A stretch of DNA of 41,069 nucleotides from Hydromicrobium sp964415365 (GCA_964415365.1 CAYPYW010000019.1:1-41069), one strand, 5' to 3'. Shown: positions 1 to 10,009, numbered from the stretch's first letter. The notes: generated by a model from the sequence alone, not told the origin. A program made the numbers and translations.

Positions 1-2
1 AA

Positions 3-1253
3 GTCACAACGGTAGAAACATCAGCTGAAGAAACTGTACCGGCAGAAGAAGAAATTGCTTTAGAGATGTGGAAAGGTCCCCACACAGATCATGATGCAGA
101 AATTATGGGTGACCTGATTGCTGCCTTTGAAGCTGACCACCCGGGTGTCACTTTAACACATGTCCCAACACCATGGGAAACGATCGCAGAACAATATCCT
201 ACTGCTATTGCTGCTGGTGAAGGTCCTGATGTGTTCTGGAGTGCACCTGAAAGCTTATGGGTAGCTGCAGCAAAGTTGTGCTATTCATTTTTAGATGTAT
301 TTACTCAGGAGGAATATGATAAATTGGCAGATGGTGTATCTGAAGCATTTCTTAAGGGGCAGGTATCCGAAGGGCGTTTTCTCGGATTTCCCTGGACAGC
401 TGGTGGAGATAAATTTTACTATAATGAAACAATGATAAAAGATGCCGGTTTTGACGGTCCTCCAACTACGTGGGAAGAACAGCTGGAAATTGCAAATGCA
501 CTTACAAAAGATGGTCAATGGGGGTATGCAGTTACTTCATTCACAGAAGCAGAAGCAAAGCCGGAAAACTTTTTATATCAGGCAGGTTTTCCTCTGTTAA
601 GTGATGACGGTACAAAGATTGCCTACGATGACCCAAGGGCAATAGAAGCATGGAATTATATGGATAAACTGTATAATATTGATAAATGTGCTCTTCCGGA
701 AGGGATGTACAAGGGAATAGCAGAAGTTATGCAGGCTTTTGTAGATGGAAAATATGCTATGGTTATGTTTACTCATACTGAACAATTTCTTCCCGATTTT
801 GCTGAAACAGGGTCCCTTGAATGGGATAAAGGCGTGTTAAAATGGGCACCCGTACCCGCAGGGCCCGGTGATTGGCTGTATAATGGAATGGGCATATACT
901 GTGGTTCATCTGCATGGGTTATACCTACAACTACTACTGGTAGGAGACTTGAACTTGTAAAGGATCTGATAAATAATTATCTTTATAATCCAGAATATCT
1001 GATACCGATATGTAATGCCTGGGGTTTTGTTCCTGGAAATACTAAAATTGCTGAACAAATGGATCTTTCAGATATGCAATTAGGAATGATGAAAACACTG
1101 GAAACCGGTGTACCATATCAGTATAACGATCACATGCAGGCAATCAGGGAAATATTTGCAAATAGTATGCAGGCTGTAGCACTTGGGCAGATGAGTGCTG
1201 AAGATGCGTATAATGATGCTGTTGAAAAAGGTAATGCTGAGATGTCTCAATAA
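3..1253 (+). CDS. ABC transporter extracellular solute-binding protein (5' partial)
   Basis: This is the substrate-capture component of a carbohydrate-type ABC importer, acting outside the membrane. The reading frame is open upstream of the first ATG (66) to the window edge, and the residues before it are a Thr/Glu/Ala-rich stretch typical of the linker after a lipoprotein signal peptide. The true start, signal peptide and lipobox are therefore outside the window. The visible 410 or so residues resemble family 1 solute-binding proteins (maltose/multiple-sugar type): an aromatic-rich segment with FWSAPESLW, FPWTAGGDKFYYN and PPTTWEEQLEIA, then a C-terminal half with ILVKDLINN-like helices. Two permeases follow after a strong hairpin, which is the usual order in these operons. 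The ligand cannot be read from the sequence. Confidence 0.88.
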   Translation, partial: VTTVETSAEETVPAEEEIALEMWKGPHTDHDAEIMGDLIAAFEADHPGVTLTHVPTPWETIAEQYPTAIAAGEGPDVFWSAPESLWVAAAKLCYSFLDVFTQEEYDKLADGVSEAFLKGQVSEGRFLGFPWTAGGDKFYYNETMIKDAGFDGPPTTWEEQLEIANALTKDGQWGYAVTSFTEAEAKPENFLYQAGFPLLSDDGTKIAYDDPRAIEAWNYMDKLYNIDKCALPEGMYKGIAEVMQAFVDGKYAMVMFTHTEQFLPDFAETGSLEWDKGVLKWAPVPAGPGDWLYNGMGIYCGSSAWVIPTTTTGRRLELVKDLINNYLYNPEYLIPICNAWGFVPGNTKIAEQMDLSDMQLGMMKTLETGVPYQYNDHMQAIREIFANSMQAVALGQMSAEDAYNDAVEKGNAEMSQ

Positions 1254-1274
1254 TTACCTGCTAAGCAAATAGAA

Positions 1275-1313
1275 AAAGTTATCAGAGTTCTTAAAAAGAA
1301 CTCTGATAACTTT
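1275..1313 (+). terminator. Stem-loop between binding protein and permease genes
   Basis: A perfect 16-bp inverted repeat (arms 1275-1290 and 1298-1313) encloses a 7-base A/T loop and is followed by only a short TTTAT run. It lies 22 bases after the stop of the binding-protein gene and 41 bases before the first permease. Such hairpins commonly act as partial terminators or mRNA-stabilising elements, which keep the binding protein more abundant than the membrane subunits. The weak U-tract favours attenuation over full termination; this role is inferred. Confidence 0.75.
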
Positions 1314-1354
1314 ATAGTGAAATTTTTGTATTTTATGGGGTATAGGAGAACCAG

Positions 1355-2251
1355 TTGAGTGATTTTTTTTATAATAAATTTCGGGAAGTCAGGAAAAATA
1401 GAACAGCTTATTTTTTTATTGCACCTAATATGATACTGATTTTAGTATTTTTAGTAGTTCCCCTTTTTTGGATCATGGTTATGTCGTTTCAGAAAGGGGC
1501 ATTAGTGGGACCATTGGAATTTGTTGGACTCTCAAACTATTTAAACATTTTTAAAAATTCAGGTTTTGTAAAATCAATTCTCAATACTTTGAAATATGCT
1601 GTTATTATGGTTCCGGTGGCACAGGTTGTAACTTTTTCAATATCTCTACTCTTATATAGCCTAAGTCAAAAACTGGCTCTTAATACATTCAGGGCTTTGC
1701 TGTATTTGCCGATGTTGGGTTCAACTGTCACAGCTTCTATTGTAGCAATCTTGTTAGTTTATCCTGATGTAGGACCTATAACAAGATTATTGAATTTTTT
1801 ACATATTCCAAGTCCATTATGGTTCATGGATCCAAAGCTGGTTCTAGTAACTATTGGTTTAGTTGAATTTTGGAAAGGAAGTGCTTTTTATGTTATAACT
1901 TATTATGCTGCACTCAGCAATATCCCAAAAGAATTGATAGAAGCATCAAAAATCGATGGTGCCAATTATTTTCAGACTCTCTTTTATATAATATTACCCT
2001 CAATAAAAGCGGTAATAAGTTTTGGAGTTATAATGGCAAGTATATGGAGTTTGCAGTTATTTGACTCGGTATATGTCTTAACCAGGGGTGGACCAATGGA
2101 CGCAAGTTCAAGCATAGTATGGTATATTTATAAAAATATTTTTTCCTTTAATAAGGTTGGTGTAGGTGCGACCATGGTTACTATCCTGATGGTTATTACT
2201 GGAATTATTACTTTCCTAAATTTCAAAATTTTACGGGTGGGAAAGGAATAA
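1355..2251 (+). CDS. Sugar ABC transporter permease, MalF/UgpA type
   Basis: Integral membrane subunit of the importer. The 298-residue product has a basic N-terminus (about residues 8-17) and about six hydrophobic segments. An EAA-type coupling loop lies at about residues 194-216 (EASKIDGAN...ILPSIK), where the protein would contact the ATPase. The start is a TTG preceded by AGGAG about seven bases upstream; no better in-frame ATG is nearby. It follows the solute-binding gene and ends six bases before the second permease, so the two are translated from one message. No ATP-binding subunit is encoded here; a shared MsmK-like ATPase elsewhere is the usual solution in this family. Confidence 0.93.
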   Translation: MSDFFYNKFREVRKNRTAYFFIAPNMILILVFLVVPLFWIMVMSFQKGALVGPLEFVGLSNYLNIFKNSGFVKSILNTLKYAVIMVPVAQVVTFSISLLLYSLSQKLALNTFRALLYLPMLGSTVTASIVAILLVYPDVGPITRLLNFLHIPSPLWFMDPKLVLVTIGLVEFWKGSAFYVITYYAALSNIPKELIEASKIDGANYFQTLFYIILPSIKAVISFGVIMASIWSLQLFDSVYVLTRGGPMDASSSIVWYIYKNIFSFNKVGVGATMVTILMVITGIITFLNFKILRVGKE

Positions 2252-2257
2252 AACATT

Positions 2258-3079
2258 ATGAAAAGAAGCAATATTATAATTAATGTAGTTAAATATTTTT
2301 CGATAATTTTAATAGTATTAATTACCTTATTTCCTTTTTATAGTTTAATAAATGTTTCTTTTAAAGAAACCTTTTCTTTGGGTGGAGGATTCAGCCAGGG
2401 TACACCATTCACTCTGCAAAATTACGTGGATATTTTTGAGAAATATCCATTCCTGAGATGGATTATTAATTCAAGTATCATAGCTTTATCCACGGCCCTC
2501 ATAAAGGCGTTTTTGGATACTCTGGCAGGATATGCCTTTGCGAGGTTCAAATTCCCCGGATCAAATTTTCTATTCGGATTGGTTTTAGCGACGATGATGT
2601 TTCCAGCAGCGGTTACATTATTACCCGTTTTTAAAATAATTGCTGGGGTAAATCTTGTTAATACGCATATAGGTATGATACTTCCCATGATTGCAAATCC
2701 ATTTGGAATATTTCTAATGAGGCAATTTATGGGGGGGATTCCAAAAAGTATTGAGGAATCTGCAATAATAGACGGATGTAGCACTGTCGGGGTCTTTTTT
2801 AAAATAATAATGCCAATGTCACGACCTGGACAAGTTGTAGTATTTACCATTCATACAATGTGGGCCTGGACAAACTTAATATGGCCATTAATTATTGCCA
2901 GGGATGAAAGCATGTTCCCCCTGACGGTTGGCTTGGCTACCATGGCTGTATTTACCAAGACTAATTGGGGTGCGATTGCTGCGGCTTCAGTATTGAGTTT
3001 ACTACCGCCTTTTATATTCTTCATGGTAAGTCAGAGGAGTTTTCTTGAAGGTATTACTTTAGGTGCGGTAAAAGAATAG
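2258..3079 (+). CDS. Sugar ABC transporter permease, MalG/UgpE type
   Basis: Second membrane subunit that pairs with the preceding permease. It has 273 residues, an N-terminal hydrophobic segment at about 11-32 and further membrane spans. The coupling loop at about residues 164-190 contains EESAIIDGCS and a following IIMPMSRPG, matching the MalG/CUT1 permease signature. The C-terminus (SQRSFLEGITLGAVKE) is also characteristic of the subfamily, which often ends in G(A/S)VKG. The gene starts six bases after the first permease. About 180 bases of AT-rich DNA without a clear terminator follow before the next operon. Confidence 0.93.
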   Translation: MKRSNIIINVVKYFSIILIVLITLFPFYSLINVSFKETFSLGGGFSQGTPFTLQNYVDIFEKYPFLRWIINSSIIALSTALIKAFLDTLAGYAFARFKFPGSNFLFGLVLATMMFPAAVTLLPVFKIIAGVNLVNTHIGMILPMIANPFGIFLMRQFMGGIPKSIEESAIIDGCSTVGVFFKIIMPMSRPGQVVVFTIHTMWAWTNLIWPLIIARDESMFPLTVGLATMAVFTKTNWGAIAAASVLSLLPPFIFFMVSQRSFLEGITLGAVKE

Positions 3080-3219
3080 AATTGTTAATCCTATTATTGA
3101 TTATAAAATGTAAAGGGAAATCAATCTCTTAATATATTTAAATAGACGATGCAATAATTTTTTCATTTTTAATAGTAATTTTAATTGTTTCCATAATAAG
3201 TACCTGTTAATTTTCATCG

Positions 3220-3232
3220 GTTCTTTAAGAAC
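3220..3232. promoter_or_regulatory. Short near-palindrome upstream of the methyltransferase operon
   Basis: A 13-base near-perfect palindrome, GTTCTTTAAGAAC, lies 25 bases before the first MttB-like gene in an otherwise featureless AT-rich gap (3080-3257). The same GTTCTTA core occurs in the hairpin after the solute-binding gene (1286-1300). It could be an operator for a dimeric regulator or chance in AT-rich sequence; I see no convincing -35/-10 pair beside it. Confidence 0.25.
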
Positions 3233-3257
3233 AGTATTTTATCTGTTGGAAGTAAAA

Positions 3258-4706
3258 ATGGATAATAATTACAGGATTCGGCCAAAATTATTAATTCTTT
3301 CAGAAGAGCAAATAGAAATATTTTATAGAGATGCTTTTAACGTCCTTGAAGAAGTAGGCGTACAAGTACTGCACCCTGAAGCGCTTGAATTATTAAATAA
3401 GGCAAAGTGTCAAATACAGGAAAATAAATTGGTAAAGATCGGTTCCAATCTTGTAAGGCAAACTATTGAAAGCATGCCAAAAAGAATTGAGATCTTTGAT
3501 AGACAGGGTAATTTGAGCATGGTATTGGGAGGGAAAAATACCGGTGGTCTCAATACTTATTATGGCACAGGGTCTGATCTGATTTTTACATATGATTTAA
3601 TTACAGGCGAACTAAGAAGAACCAGAACTGAAGATATAGCTAATATGGCAAAGGTCGTTGATTATCTTCCAGACATCAGCTTTGTTATGTCATATGGTTT
3701 ACCTTGCGATTGTCCGACAGAAAAAATTTTCCGCACTGAATTTATGCAAATGGTAAAAAATACAATAAAACCAATTGTTTTTACATGTGATAATAGTAAT
3801 GATGCAGATAGAATCATTAAGATGGCCACCATCATTGCCGGGAATATAGAACAGTTAAGAAATAAGCCATTTATAATCTGTTATTCTCAACCCACTTCTC
3901 CGCTAAGACTTTCCTTTGATGCTATTGGAAAAGTCCTGGAATGTTCAAAAAACAATATTCCGGTTGTTTTTCCACCCGGGATCATACCCGGAGCAACAGG
4001 ACCGACGACTATGGCGGGTACAATAATACAATCTCTTGCAGAAGCTTTCAGTGGTCTTGTAATACACCAGTTAAAAAATCCGGGTGCTCCCATAATACTG
4101 GGTGGAGCTCATGGAAATATGGATATGAAGAGTGGAGTCAATATCTATGCGTCACCCCAGAGACTTAAGACTGAAGCAATTCTGGCATCAATTTACCAAC
4201 ATTTTAAAATCCCTACCTGGGGTTTCGGAGGTTGCACAGATTCTCAGGTGCTGGATGAGCAGGCAGGAATGGAATTTGCGTTAATGGTTCAGTGGGCGTC
4301 TTTATGTGGTATAAATCTTGCACATGATACAGGATATATGGGTAGTGGAATGGTGGGAGATCTAAAGGCTATTGTATTTAATAATGAAATCATAAGCTAT
4401 GCAAGAAATCTATTATGTGGAGGTGTGGCTTTAAATGACGATACAAAGGCAATGGATATAATAGAAAAAATAGGGCCGGGTGGTAACTATCTGAGTGAGA
4501 TACATACAGTAAAACATTTTAGGAAAGAATTCTGGCAAACAGATATGATGAACAGAATTAATCTGAGTGCCTGGAAGAACGAAGGCAAAAAGAGACTTTC
4601 GGAAAAGCTAGGAGAAAGAGCAAAAGAGATTCTAAATAACCATAAGACAATAAGTATTGGTGAAGAAGAAATAAAAAAATTGGAAGAAATAATAAATTGT
4701 AATTAA
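3258..4706 (+). CDS. Trimethylamine methyltransferase (MttB) superfamily protein, non-pyrrolysine, copy 1
   Basis: Member of the MttB superfamily (COG5598), whose characterised members move a methyl group from a quaternary or tertiary amine to a corrinoid protein in the cytoplasm. ATG 3258 is chosen over the TTG 12 bases earlier because GGAAG sits about six bases before it; this gives 482 residues, close to MttB length. The family look includes an N-terminal helical region, the YYGTGSDL segment near residue 100, GGAHGN-type glycine-rich loops and CTDSQVLDEQAG in the C-terminal half. The frame runs through without an internal TAG, so it belongs with the pyrrolysine-less relatives (glycine-betaine, proline-betaine and carnitine demethylases). 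No corrinoid protein or reactivase gene is nearby. Substrate unknown. Confidence 0.85.
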   Translation: MDNNYRIRPKLLILSEEQIEIFYRDAFNVLEEVGVQVLHPEALELLNKAKCQIQENKLVKIGSNLVRQTIESMPKRIEIFDRQGNLSMVLGGKNTGGLNTYYGTGSDLIFTYDLITGELRRTRTEDIANMAKVVDYLPDISFVMSYGLPCDCPTEKIFRTEFMQMVKNTIKPIVFTCDNSNDADRIIKMATIIAGNIEQLRNKPFIICYSQPTSPLRLSFDAIGKVLECSKNNIPVVFPPGIIPGATGPTTMAGTIIQSLAEAFSGLVIHQLKNPGAPIILGGAHGNMDMKSGVNIYASPQRLKTEAILASIYQHFKIPTWGFGGCTDSQVLDEQAGMEFALMVQWASLCGINLAHDTGYMGSGMVGDLKAIVFNNEIISYARNLLCGGVALNDDTKAMDIIEKIGPGGNYLSEIHTVKHFRKEFWQTDMMNRINLSAWKNEGKKRLSEKLGERAKEILNNHKTISIGEEEIKKLEEIINCN

Positions 4707-4723
4707 TAAAAGTGGATTTAAAA

Positions 4724-6130
4724 ATGAGTGAAAAACATCTTGAAAACCTGAATAAAGAACAATGTGTAAAGATTCATAGTAGCGCAATAAAAATCTTAAG
4801 AGAAACAGGTGTTATATTTCAGAGCGATGAAGCCTGTGAAATACTTAAAAAAGGTGGCGCAAAAGTAGAGGGCAAAAAAGTCTTTATTACAGAGAAAATG
4901 GTCATTAGTGCCTTAGAAACTGTTCCGAATAGTTTTAAGTTATTCAATCAGGATAGTCAGGATGCCTTGGAGGTTGGAGGTTTTAATTCATATTATGGTC
5001 CCGGTTCAGATTGTCTCGATATAATGGATTTCAGGACAGATAAAAAGAGGAAACCTCTTTTAAAGGACCTTAAAGATCTTGTAAGACTATGCGATTCTCT
5101 TGATAATATTGATTTCCTGATGTCAATGATAATTCCAAATGATTTCCCAAGAGAAAATGCAGATAGGATTCAAATGGAAACTATGCTGAAATACTCCAAT
5201 AAACCCATAATTGGAGTTTCATTTACTGCCGAGGGAACGAAAGATATAATAAAAATGGCTGAGATTATTGCGGGTGGAAGCAAAAAACTCCGGGAGAAAC
5301 CATTTTTTATACATTATATTCAGCCGGTTCGTGCTCTTTTCCATAATAAAGATACTGTAGATAAATTGATATACCTGTCCAAAAAAGGGCTACCGGCTCT
5401 ATATCTTGTTTCAGCCATTATGGGATTCTCAGGACCTATTACCACAGCCGGGTACCTGGCTATGGGTACTGCCGGCCAGTTATCCGCATTGGTGCTTTCA
5501 CAATTGATTAGTGAGGGTAATCCATTTGTGGTTAGGGGTGGAAGAGTTGTGGTTCAGGATATGAAAACCCTGCAGTCAACATTTGCTGATCCCGGGAATA
5601 GAATAGATTCATCTGATATGGCACATTTCTATAATATACCCTGTTTCGGGACTGCCGGATGCAGTGATTCCAAGACAATGGATTGGCAGGCAGCGGCGGA
5701 AGCGAGCCTGACACTTATGGCTGATTCATTAATTGGGGCAAATTTAATACACGATGTCGGATATATTGAGTTAGGGTTGACTTACTCTCCTGATATGCTT
5801 GTACTGTGTAATGAAATAATAAGCTGGATTAAAAAGTTTAAAATGGGTGTGGAAATAAATGATGAAACACTGGCTTTAGACCTAATTAATGATCTTGGTT
5901 TTAAAGGCGATTTTCTGGCAAGTGATCATACCCTCCGGCATTACCGGGAACAGTGGGAACCTGAAATCTTTAACAGGGAGAGCTACCCTGTATGGAGTGG
6001 GAGAGGATCCCAGAGCAGCAGAGATAGAATAAAGGAAAAAATAGAAAGAATATTATCGATGCCTGAAAAACAGTATAAAGATCCAAGAGCTATTAAAGAA
6101 ATAGAATTAATTACAGCAAGGTATAAATAG
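4724..6130 (+). CDS. Trimethylamine methyltransferase (MttB) superfamily protein, non-pyrrolysine, copy 2
   Basis: Divergent paralogue of the preceding gene, starting 17 bases after its stop. ATG 4724 is preferred over GTG 4712, because the GTGGA around 4712 can serve as a weak ribosome binding site; the product is then 468 residues. It shares block-by-block landmarks with copy 1: YYGPGSDCLDIMD, PITTAGYLAMGTAGQ, GTAGCSDSKTMDWQA and ANLIHDVGYIELG. The two proteins are clearly similar yet far from identical, so this is not a recent duplication. They may act on different substrates or as a heteromer; that is inference. No in-frame TAG before the terminal stop, so no pyrrolysine. Confidence 0.85.
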   Translation: MSEKHLENLNKEQCVKIHSSAIKILRETGVIFQSDEACEILKKGGAKVEGKKVFITEKMVISALETVPNSFKLFNQDSQDALEVGGFNSYYGPGSDCLDIMDFRTDKKRKPLLKDLKDLVRLCDSLDNIDFLMSMIIPNDFPRENADRIQMETMLKYSNKPIIGVSFTAEGTKDIIKMAEIIAGGSKKLREKPFFIHYIQPVRALFHNKDTVDKLIYLSKKGLPALYLVSAIMGFSGPITTAGYLAMGTAGQLSALVLSQLISEGNPFVVRGGRVVVQDMKTLQSTFADPGNRIDSSDMAHFYNIPCFGTAGCSDSKTMDWQAAAEASLTLMADSLIGANLIHDVGYIELGLTYSPDMLVLCNEIISWIKKFKMGVEINDETLALDLINDLGFKGDFLASDHTLRHYREQWEPEIFNRESYPVWSGRGSQSSRDRIKEKIERILSMPEKQYKDPRAIKEIELITARYK

Positions 6131-6158
6131 GGCAGATATAAATAGTGGAGAAAGAAAG

Positions 6159-7895
6159 ATGCCTGAATTCGATCCATTACTTATGGAAGTAATAAAAAAC
6201 GGTTTAATATCAATAACCGAAGAAATGAGCGCTACTCTCTACCGTTCGGCTTATTCGACAAATATAAAGACTCGAAAGGACTATTCATGTGCTCTTTTTG
6301 ACAGTGATTTGCGTGAAATAGCTCAATCATTCGCACAACCTGCTCATCTTGGAATCATCTTCAGAATGATACCTATGGTCATTTCCAAGTATGGACAAGA
6401 AAATCTTTATCAGGGAGATATGCTGATAACTAATGACCCATATAGTGGTGGGGCACACCTTAATGATATTTGTCTTATTGCACCTGTATTCGATGATAAA
6501 TTGAAAATAGGTTACGTGGCCAATATGGCTCATCACGTAGATGTAGGAGGGAGCACGCCCTCCAGCCTTCCTCTTTCCAAAGAAATATATCAGGAAGGTA
6601 TAATTATTCCTCCTGTTAAACTTGTAACTGGCGGAAAGATAAACGAAGATATTTTCAATTTTTTCAGACAAAATGTTAGAGCGAAATATGAAGTTTCAGG
6701 AGATATAAAAGCGCAGATTGCTGCAAACAGGACAGGAAATATCAGGCTTCTGGAATTTTTAAAAAGGCATGATTATGAGATTTTAAAAAATTATTCCCAG
6801 GAAATTCTGGATTATACAAAAAGAAGAACATTAAATGAAATAAAAAAATTTCCGGAGTGTGAAGTATCTGCTGAGGATGAAATGGATGATGACGGATTTA
6901 CGGATAAACCCATAAAAATAAAGGTCAGTGTTAAAATTAAAAAAGATAAGATAATATTTGATTTCAGCGGCTCTGACAATCAGAAGAGGTCCCCGATTAA
7001 TGCGACATTGGCTTTTACATATTCTGCTGTAGGTTATGTGCTGAAATGCCTGATAAGTGATGATATACCGGTAAATGATGGATTTTATAGGTGTATAACT
7101 ATTGAAGCTCCTGAAGGTTCAGTGGTGAATGCCAGGGAACCATCGGGAGTTGTCGGCGGTTACGAGGTAGGTCAGAGAATGATTAGTGCCCTGTTTAAAG
7201 CTTTTTCAAAAATAGTTCCGGAAAAGATTATTGCAGGCAATAAGGGGAATATTTGCAATATCGGTTTTGGGGGATATGACCCAAGAAAAAAAGACTACTA
7301 TGCTTATATGGAAACAGTCGGAGGCGGCTCAGGCGGAAGGAAAGGGAAAGATGGCATTGATGCCTGCAATCTTGATTTGTCCAATACAGAAAACGCACCG
7401 GTAGAAGAAATGGAAATAGGCTATCCGGTACGTATTACAAGATATGAACTTATACCCGACTCAGGCGGTGCCGGTCAATGGCGCGGGGGGCTCGGTATCA
7501 GAAGAGATTATATGTTTCCGTGGGGACAGAGTTCGTTTTCAATAATCTCTGACAGATCAAAAATTCCACCCTGGGGGATTTTTGGAGGGAAAAATGGGCT
7601 GGGTTCAAAATATATTTTAAATCCCGATACGGAAAAAGAAAGGACATTAAGGTCAAAGGAAACTTTTGAAATAGAATGTGGAGACATAGTAAGTGTCCAG
7701 AATGCCGGTGGTGGTGGATATGGTGACCCCCGTAAAAGGAAACTGGCAGAAATCCTAAAGGATATAGAGCTTGGTAAAGTTCATCCGGATCGGGCCATAA
7801 ATGATTATGGTCTGCTGTTAAAGGAGGATAGAAATATTGGTATAGATAGTAATAGTAAACTCAGTAAGGAAAAGAACTGTGGAGGAAGTAATTGA
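6159..7895 (+). CDS. hyuB: Hydantoinase B / oxoprolinase family subunit
   Basis: HyuB-family subunit (Pfam Hydantoinase_B) that pairs with HyuA in ATP-dependent ring-opening of hydantoins or oxoproline, or in acetone/acetophenone-type carboxylation. The 578-residue length suits the family. Diagnostic blocks are NDPYSGGAHLNDI and MAHHVDVGG in the N-terminal third, GGYEVGQRM mid-protein, GGGSGGRKGKDG, and the C-terminal GGGGYGDPRKR characteristic of the family. GGAG lies eight bases before ATG 6159. The stop overlaps the start of hyuA by four bases, implying coupled synthesis of the two subunits in equal amounts. The exact reaction cannot be separated from sequence alone. Confidence 0.92.
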   Translation: MPEFDPLLMEVIKNGLISITEEMSATLYRSAYSTNIKTRKDYSCALFDSDLREIAQSFAQPAHLGIIFRMIPMVISKYGQENLYQGDMLITNDPYSGGAHLNDICLIAPVFDDKLKIGYVANMAHHVDVGGSTPSSLPLSKEIYQEGIIIPPVKLVTGGKINEDIFNFFRQNVRAKYEVSGDIKAQIAANRTGNIRLLEFLKRHDYEILKNYSQEILDYTKRRTLNEIKKFPECEVSAEDEMDDDGFTDKPIKIKVSVKIKKDKIIFDFSGSDNQKRSPINATLAFTYSAVGYVLKCLISDDIPVNDGFYRCITIEAPEGSVVNAREPSGVVGGYEVGQRMISALFKAFSKIVPEKIIAGNKGNICNIGFGGYDPRKKDYYAYMETVGGGSGGRKGKDGIDACNLDLSNTENAPVEEMEIGYPVRITRYELIPDSGGAGQWRGGLGIRRDYMFPWGQSSFSIISDRSKIPPWGIFGGKNGLGSKYILNPDTEKERTLRSKETFEIECGDIVSVQNAGGGGYGDPRKRKLAEILKDIELGKVHPDRAINDYGLLLKEDRNIGIDSNSKLSKEKNCGGSN

Positions 7896-9994
7896 ATATG
7901 AGATATAGATTAGGTATAGATGTGGGAGGTACATTTACCGATGGGGTAATGATAGATGAAAATACCGGTGATGTTTTTTATACCAAGGTACTATCCACTC
8001 CAAAGGATCCCTCGGAGGGATTTTTAAACAACTTGGATACTATAGTAGAAGAATCGGAAGTATCTGCCGAAGAGATATGGTTAATGGTTCACGGTACGAC
8101 AATAGCTACTAATTCAATTATTGAAGGGAAAACTGCTAAATCTGCCTTGATTATAACCAAAGGTTTTAAGGATATACTGGAGATAGCTTTTCAAATAAGG
8201 CCTAAACTTTATGATTTATTCACAGATAAGCCTTCCCCTTTAATACCCAGAAATCTATGTTATGAAATAACTGAAAGAATCGGCCCGGATGGTGAGGTGA
8301 TCGAGACCCTTCGGGAAGATGAGATAGATACCATAATAGGTAAAATCAGAGATAACCATATTGAATCTGTTGCTGTCTGTTTTCTTCATTCATATATTAA
8401 TGATGCACATGAACAGAAGATATATAAAATTTTGAAAAGGAAATTACCTGATTTGCTGGTTACCCTGTCATCAAGAATTTCTCCTGAATTCAGGGAATAC
8501 CCAAGGGCAAGTACTTCTGTGATAAATGCTGTTATAAGGCCGATAGTATCAAAGTATGTAGATAAAATAGAGGATGGACTGAAGAAAAGGCGTATTAATT
8601 GCGGATGTTATCTCATGCAGTCGAATGGAGGGGTTATAAGCTCTGGCGACTCAAAAATAGAACCGGCCAGGATAATTGAATCAGGCCCGGCTGCAGGAGT
8701 TATAATTGCATCTTTTATCTCTAAATTAGCAGGGTATAAGAATGCCATCTGTCTTGATATTGGCGGAACCACTGCAAAGATGGGAATAATATTGGATGGT
8801 CAGCCAAGAATATCCAGGGAACTTGAAGTAGGTTCTGCAGCATTCTCACGGAGCACAGCTACCAGGGCCAGTGGATACCCACTCAGGACTCCAAGTATAG
8901 ACCTGGTGGAAATAGGTGCCGGCGGAGGAAGTCTTGCCTGGATTGACAGCGGGGGAGTATTACGCGTAGGACCGCAAAGTGCTGGTGCCAATCCGGGTCC
9001 AGCATGTTATCCGGAAGGAGGGAATAAGCCAACCATAACCGATGCAAATCTGGTACTCGGCAGATTAAACCCGAATTTTTTCCTGGGCGGTAAAATGAAA
9101 CTCAGATATTCTAATGCAGTTGATGCCATAAAGAAACATTGCAGTGAAAAACTCAATATAAATGTTGTGAATACCGCACTGGGTATAATAAACCTGGCAG
9201 TTTCCAATATGGTAAATGCAATCAGGTTTATTTCCGTTGAAAAGGGTTATGATCCCAGGGAATTCTGTCTGGTCGCTACTGGAGGTGCTGGACCTCTTCA
9301 TGCAAATCTGATTGCAGATGAATTAAAGATTCCCAGGGTTATAATTCCGTTAAACCCCGGAGTCGCTTCGGGTTTGGGATTACTTATAAGCGATATAAAG
9401 CATGAAGTATCAAAAACGGTCCTAACAATGAAAGACCTTTCTGACAATGAAACCGGAAATATTATTAAAGCTTTGGTGGGTGAAGCAAATGAAAAGATTA
9501 TCAGACAGGGTGTCAGGAAAGAAAATGTCAGCATAATATATTCGGCAGATATGAGATATAAGGGCCAGTCGTATGAGTTAAATGTTCCAATAGATAGCAG
9601 TTTAATAAAGAATATCAGAATAAACAGCATAAAAGAGCTTTTCCACAAGGAGCATGAGCGTTCATATGGATTTTTCAATCAGGGTCATGAAATAGAGATT
9701 GTAAATTTAAGAGTTACGGCTATCGGAAAGCTGGCTGATTATATACCAAAAATTGTTAAGGAAGGTTCCAAAAAGCCAAATGCATCTGCAATGAAAAATA
9801 GCAGGGAAGTATATTTTAATTCCCATGGAAAAAATAGTGGCTGTAAAATCTACGATAGGACAGGATTGCTTCAGAATAATATAATTGATGGGCCTGCTGT
9901 TGTGGAAGAGGTTGATTCCAGTACTGTGATTCTGCCAGGGTATCTGGCATTGGTAGATAAATATGGAAACCTGATAATTTTAATAAGAACTTAG
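7892..9994 (+). CDS. hyuA: Hydantoinase A / N-methylhydantoinase family subunit
   Basis: HyuA-family ATP-binding subunit. It carries the actin-like ATPase fold markers: phosphate-1 loop GIDVGGTFTDGV near the N-terminus, HGTTIATNSIIEGK, SGPAAGVI, and DIGGTTAKMGIILDG around residue 290, plus GAGGGS. The 700-residue length is normal for HyuA. TTG 7892 is used as start because GGAGG is six bases upstream and the TTGA overlap with hyuB is the coupling arrangement expected; ATG 7898 would be 12 bases from it. Known relatives include N-methylhydantoinase, 5-oxoprolinase and acetone carboxylase. The racemase two genes downstream favours a hydantoin-like substrate, by inference. Confidence 0.92.
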   Translation: MNMRYRLGIDVGGTFTDGVMIDENTGDVFYTKVLSTPKDPSEGFLNNLDTIVEESEVSAEEIWLMVHGTTIATNSIIEGKTAKSALIITKGFKDILEIAFQIRPKLYDLFTDKPSPLIPRNLCYEITERIGPDGEVIETLREDEIDTIIGKIRDNHIESVAVCFLHSYINDAHEQKIYKILKRKLPDLLVTLSSRISPEFREYPRASTSVINAVIRPIVSKYVDKIEDGLKKRRINCGCYLMQSNGGVISSGDSKIEPARIIESGPAAGVIIASFISKLAGYKNAICLDIGGTTAKMGIILDGQPRISRELEVGSAAFSRSTATRASGYPLRTPSIDLVEIGAGGGSLAWIDSGGVLRVGPQSAGANPGPACYPEGGNKPTITDANLVLGRLNPNFFLGGKMKLRYSNAVDAIKKHCSEKLNINVVNTALGIINLAVSNMVNAIRFISVEKGYDPREFCLVATGGAGPLHANLIADELKIPRVIIPLNPGVASGLGLLISDIKHEVSKTVLTMKDLSDNETGNIIKALVGEANEKIIRQGVRKENVSIIYSADMRYKGQSYELNVPIDSSLIKNIRINSIKELFHKEHERSYGFFNQGHEIEIVNLRVTAIGKLADYIPKIVKEGSKKPNASAMKNSREVYFNSHGKNSGCKIYDRTGLLQNNIIDGPAVVEEVDSSTVILPGYLALVDKYGNLIILIRT

Positions 9995-10009
9995 TTTAAG
10001 GAGTATATT

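Noticed and set aside
2422..2850. Long minus-strand frame inside the second permease
   Set aside because: It is a shadow of a membrane-protein coding region; the plus-strand product has clear family motifs.
3258..6130. Pyrrolysine-encoding MttB genes
   Set aside because: Both frames are full length without an internal TAG, and TAG ends ordinary genes in the window.
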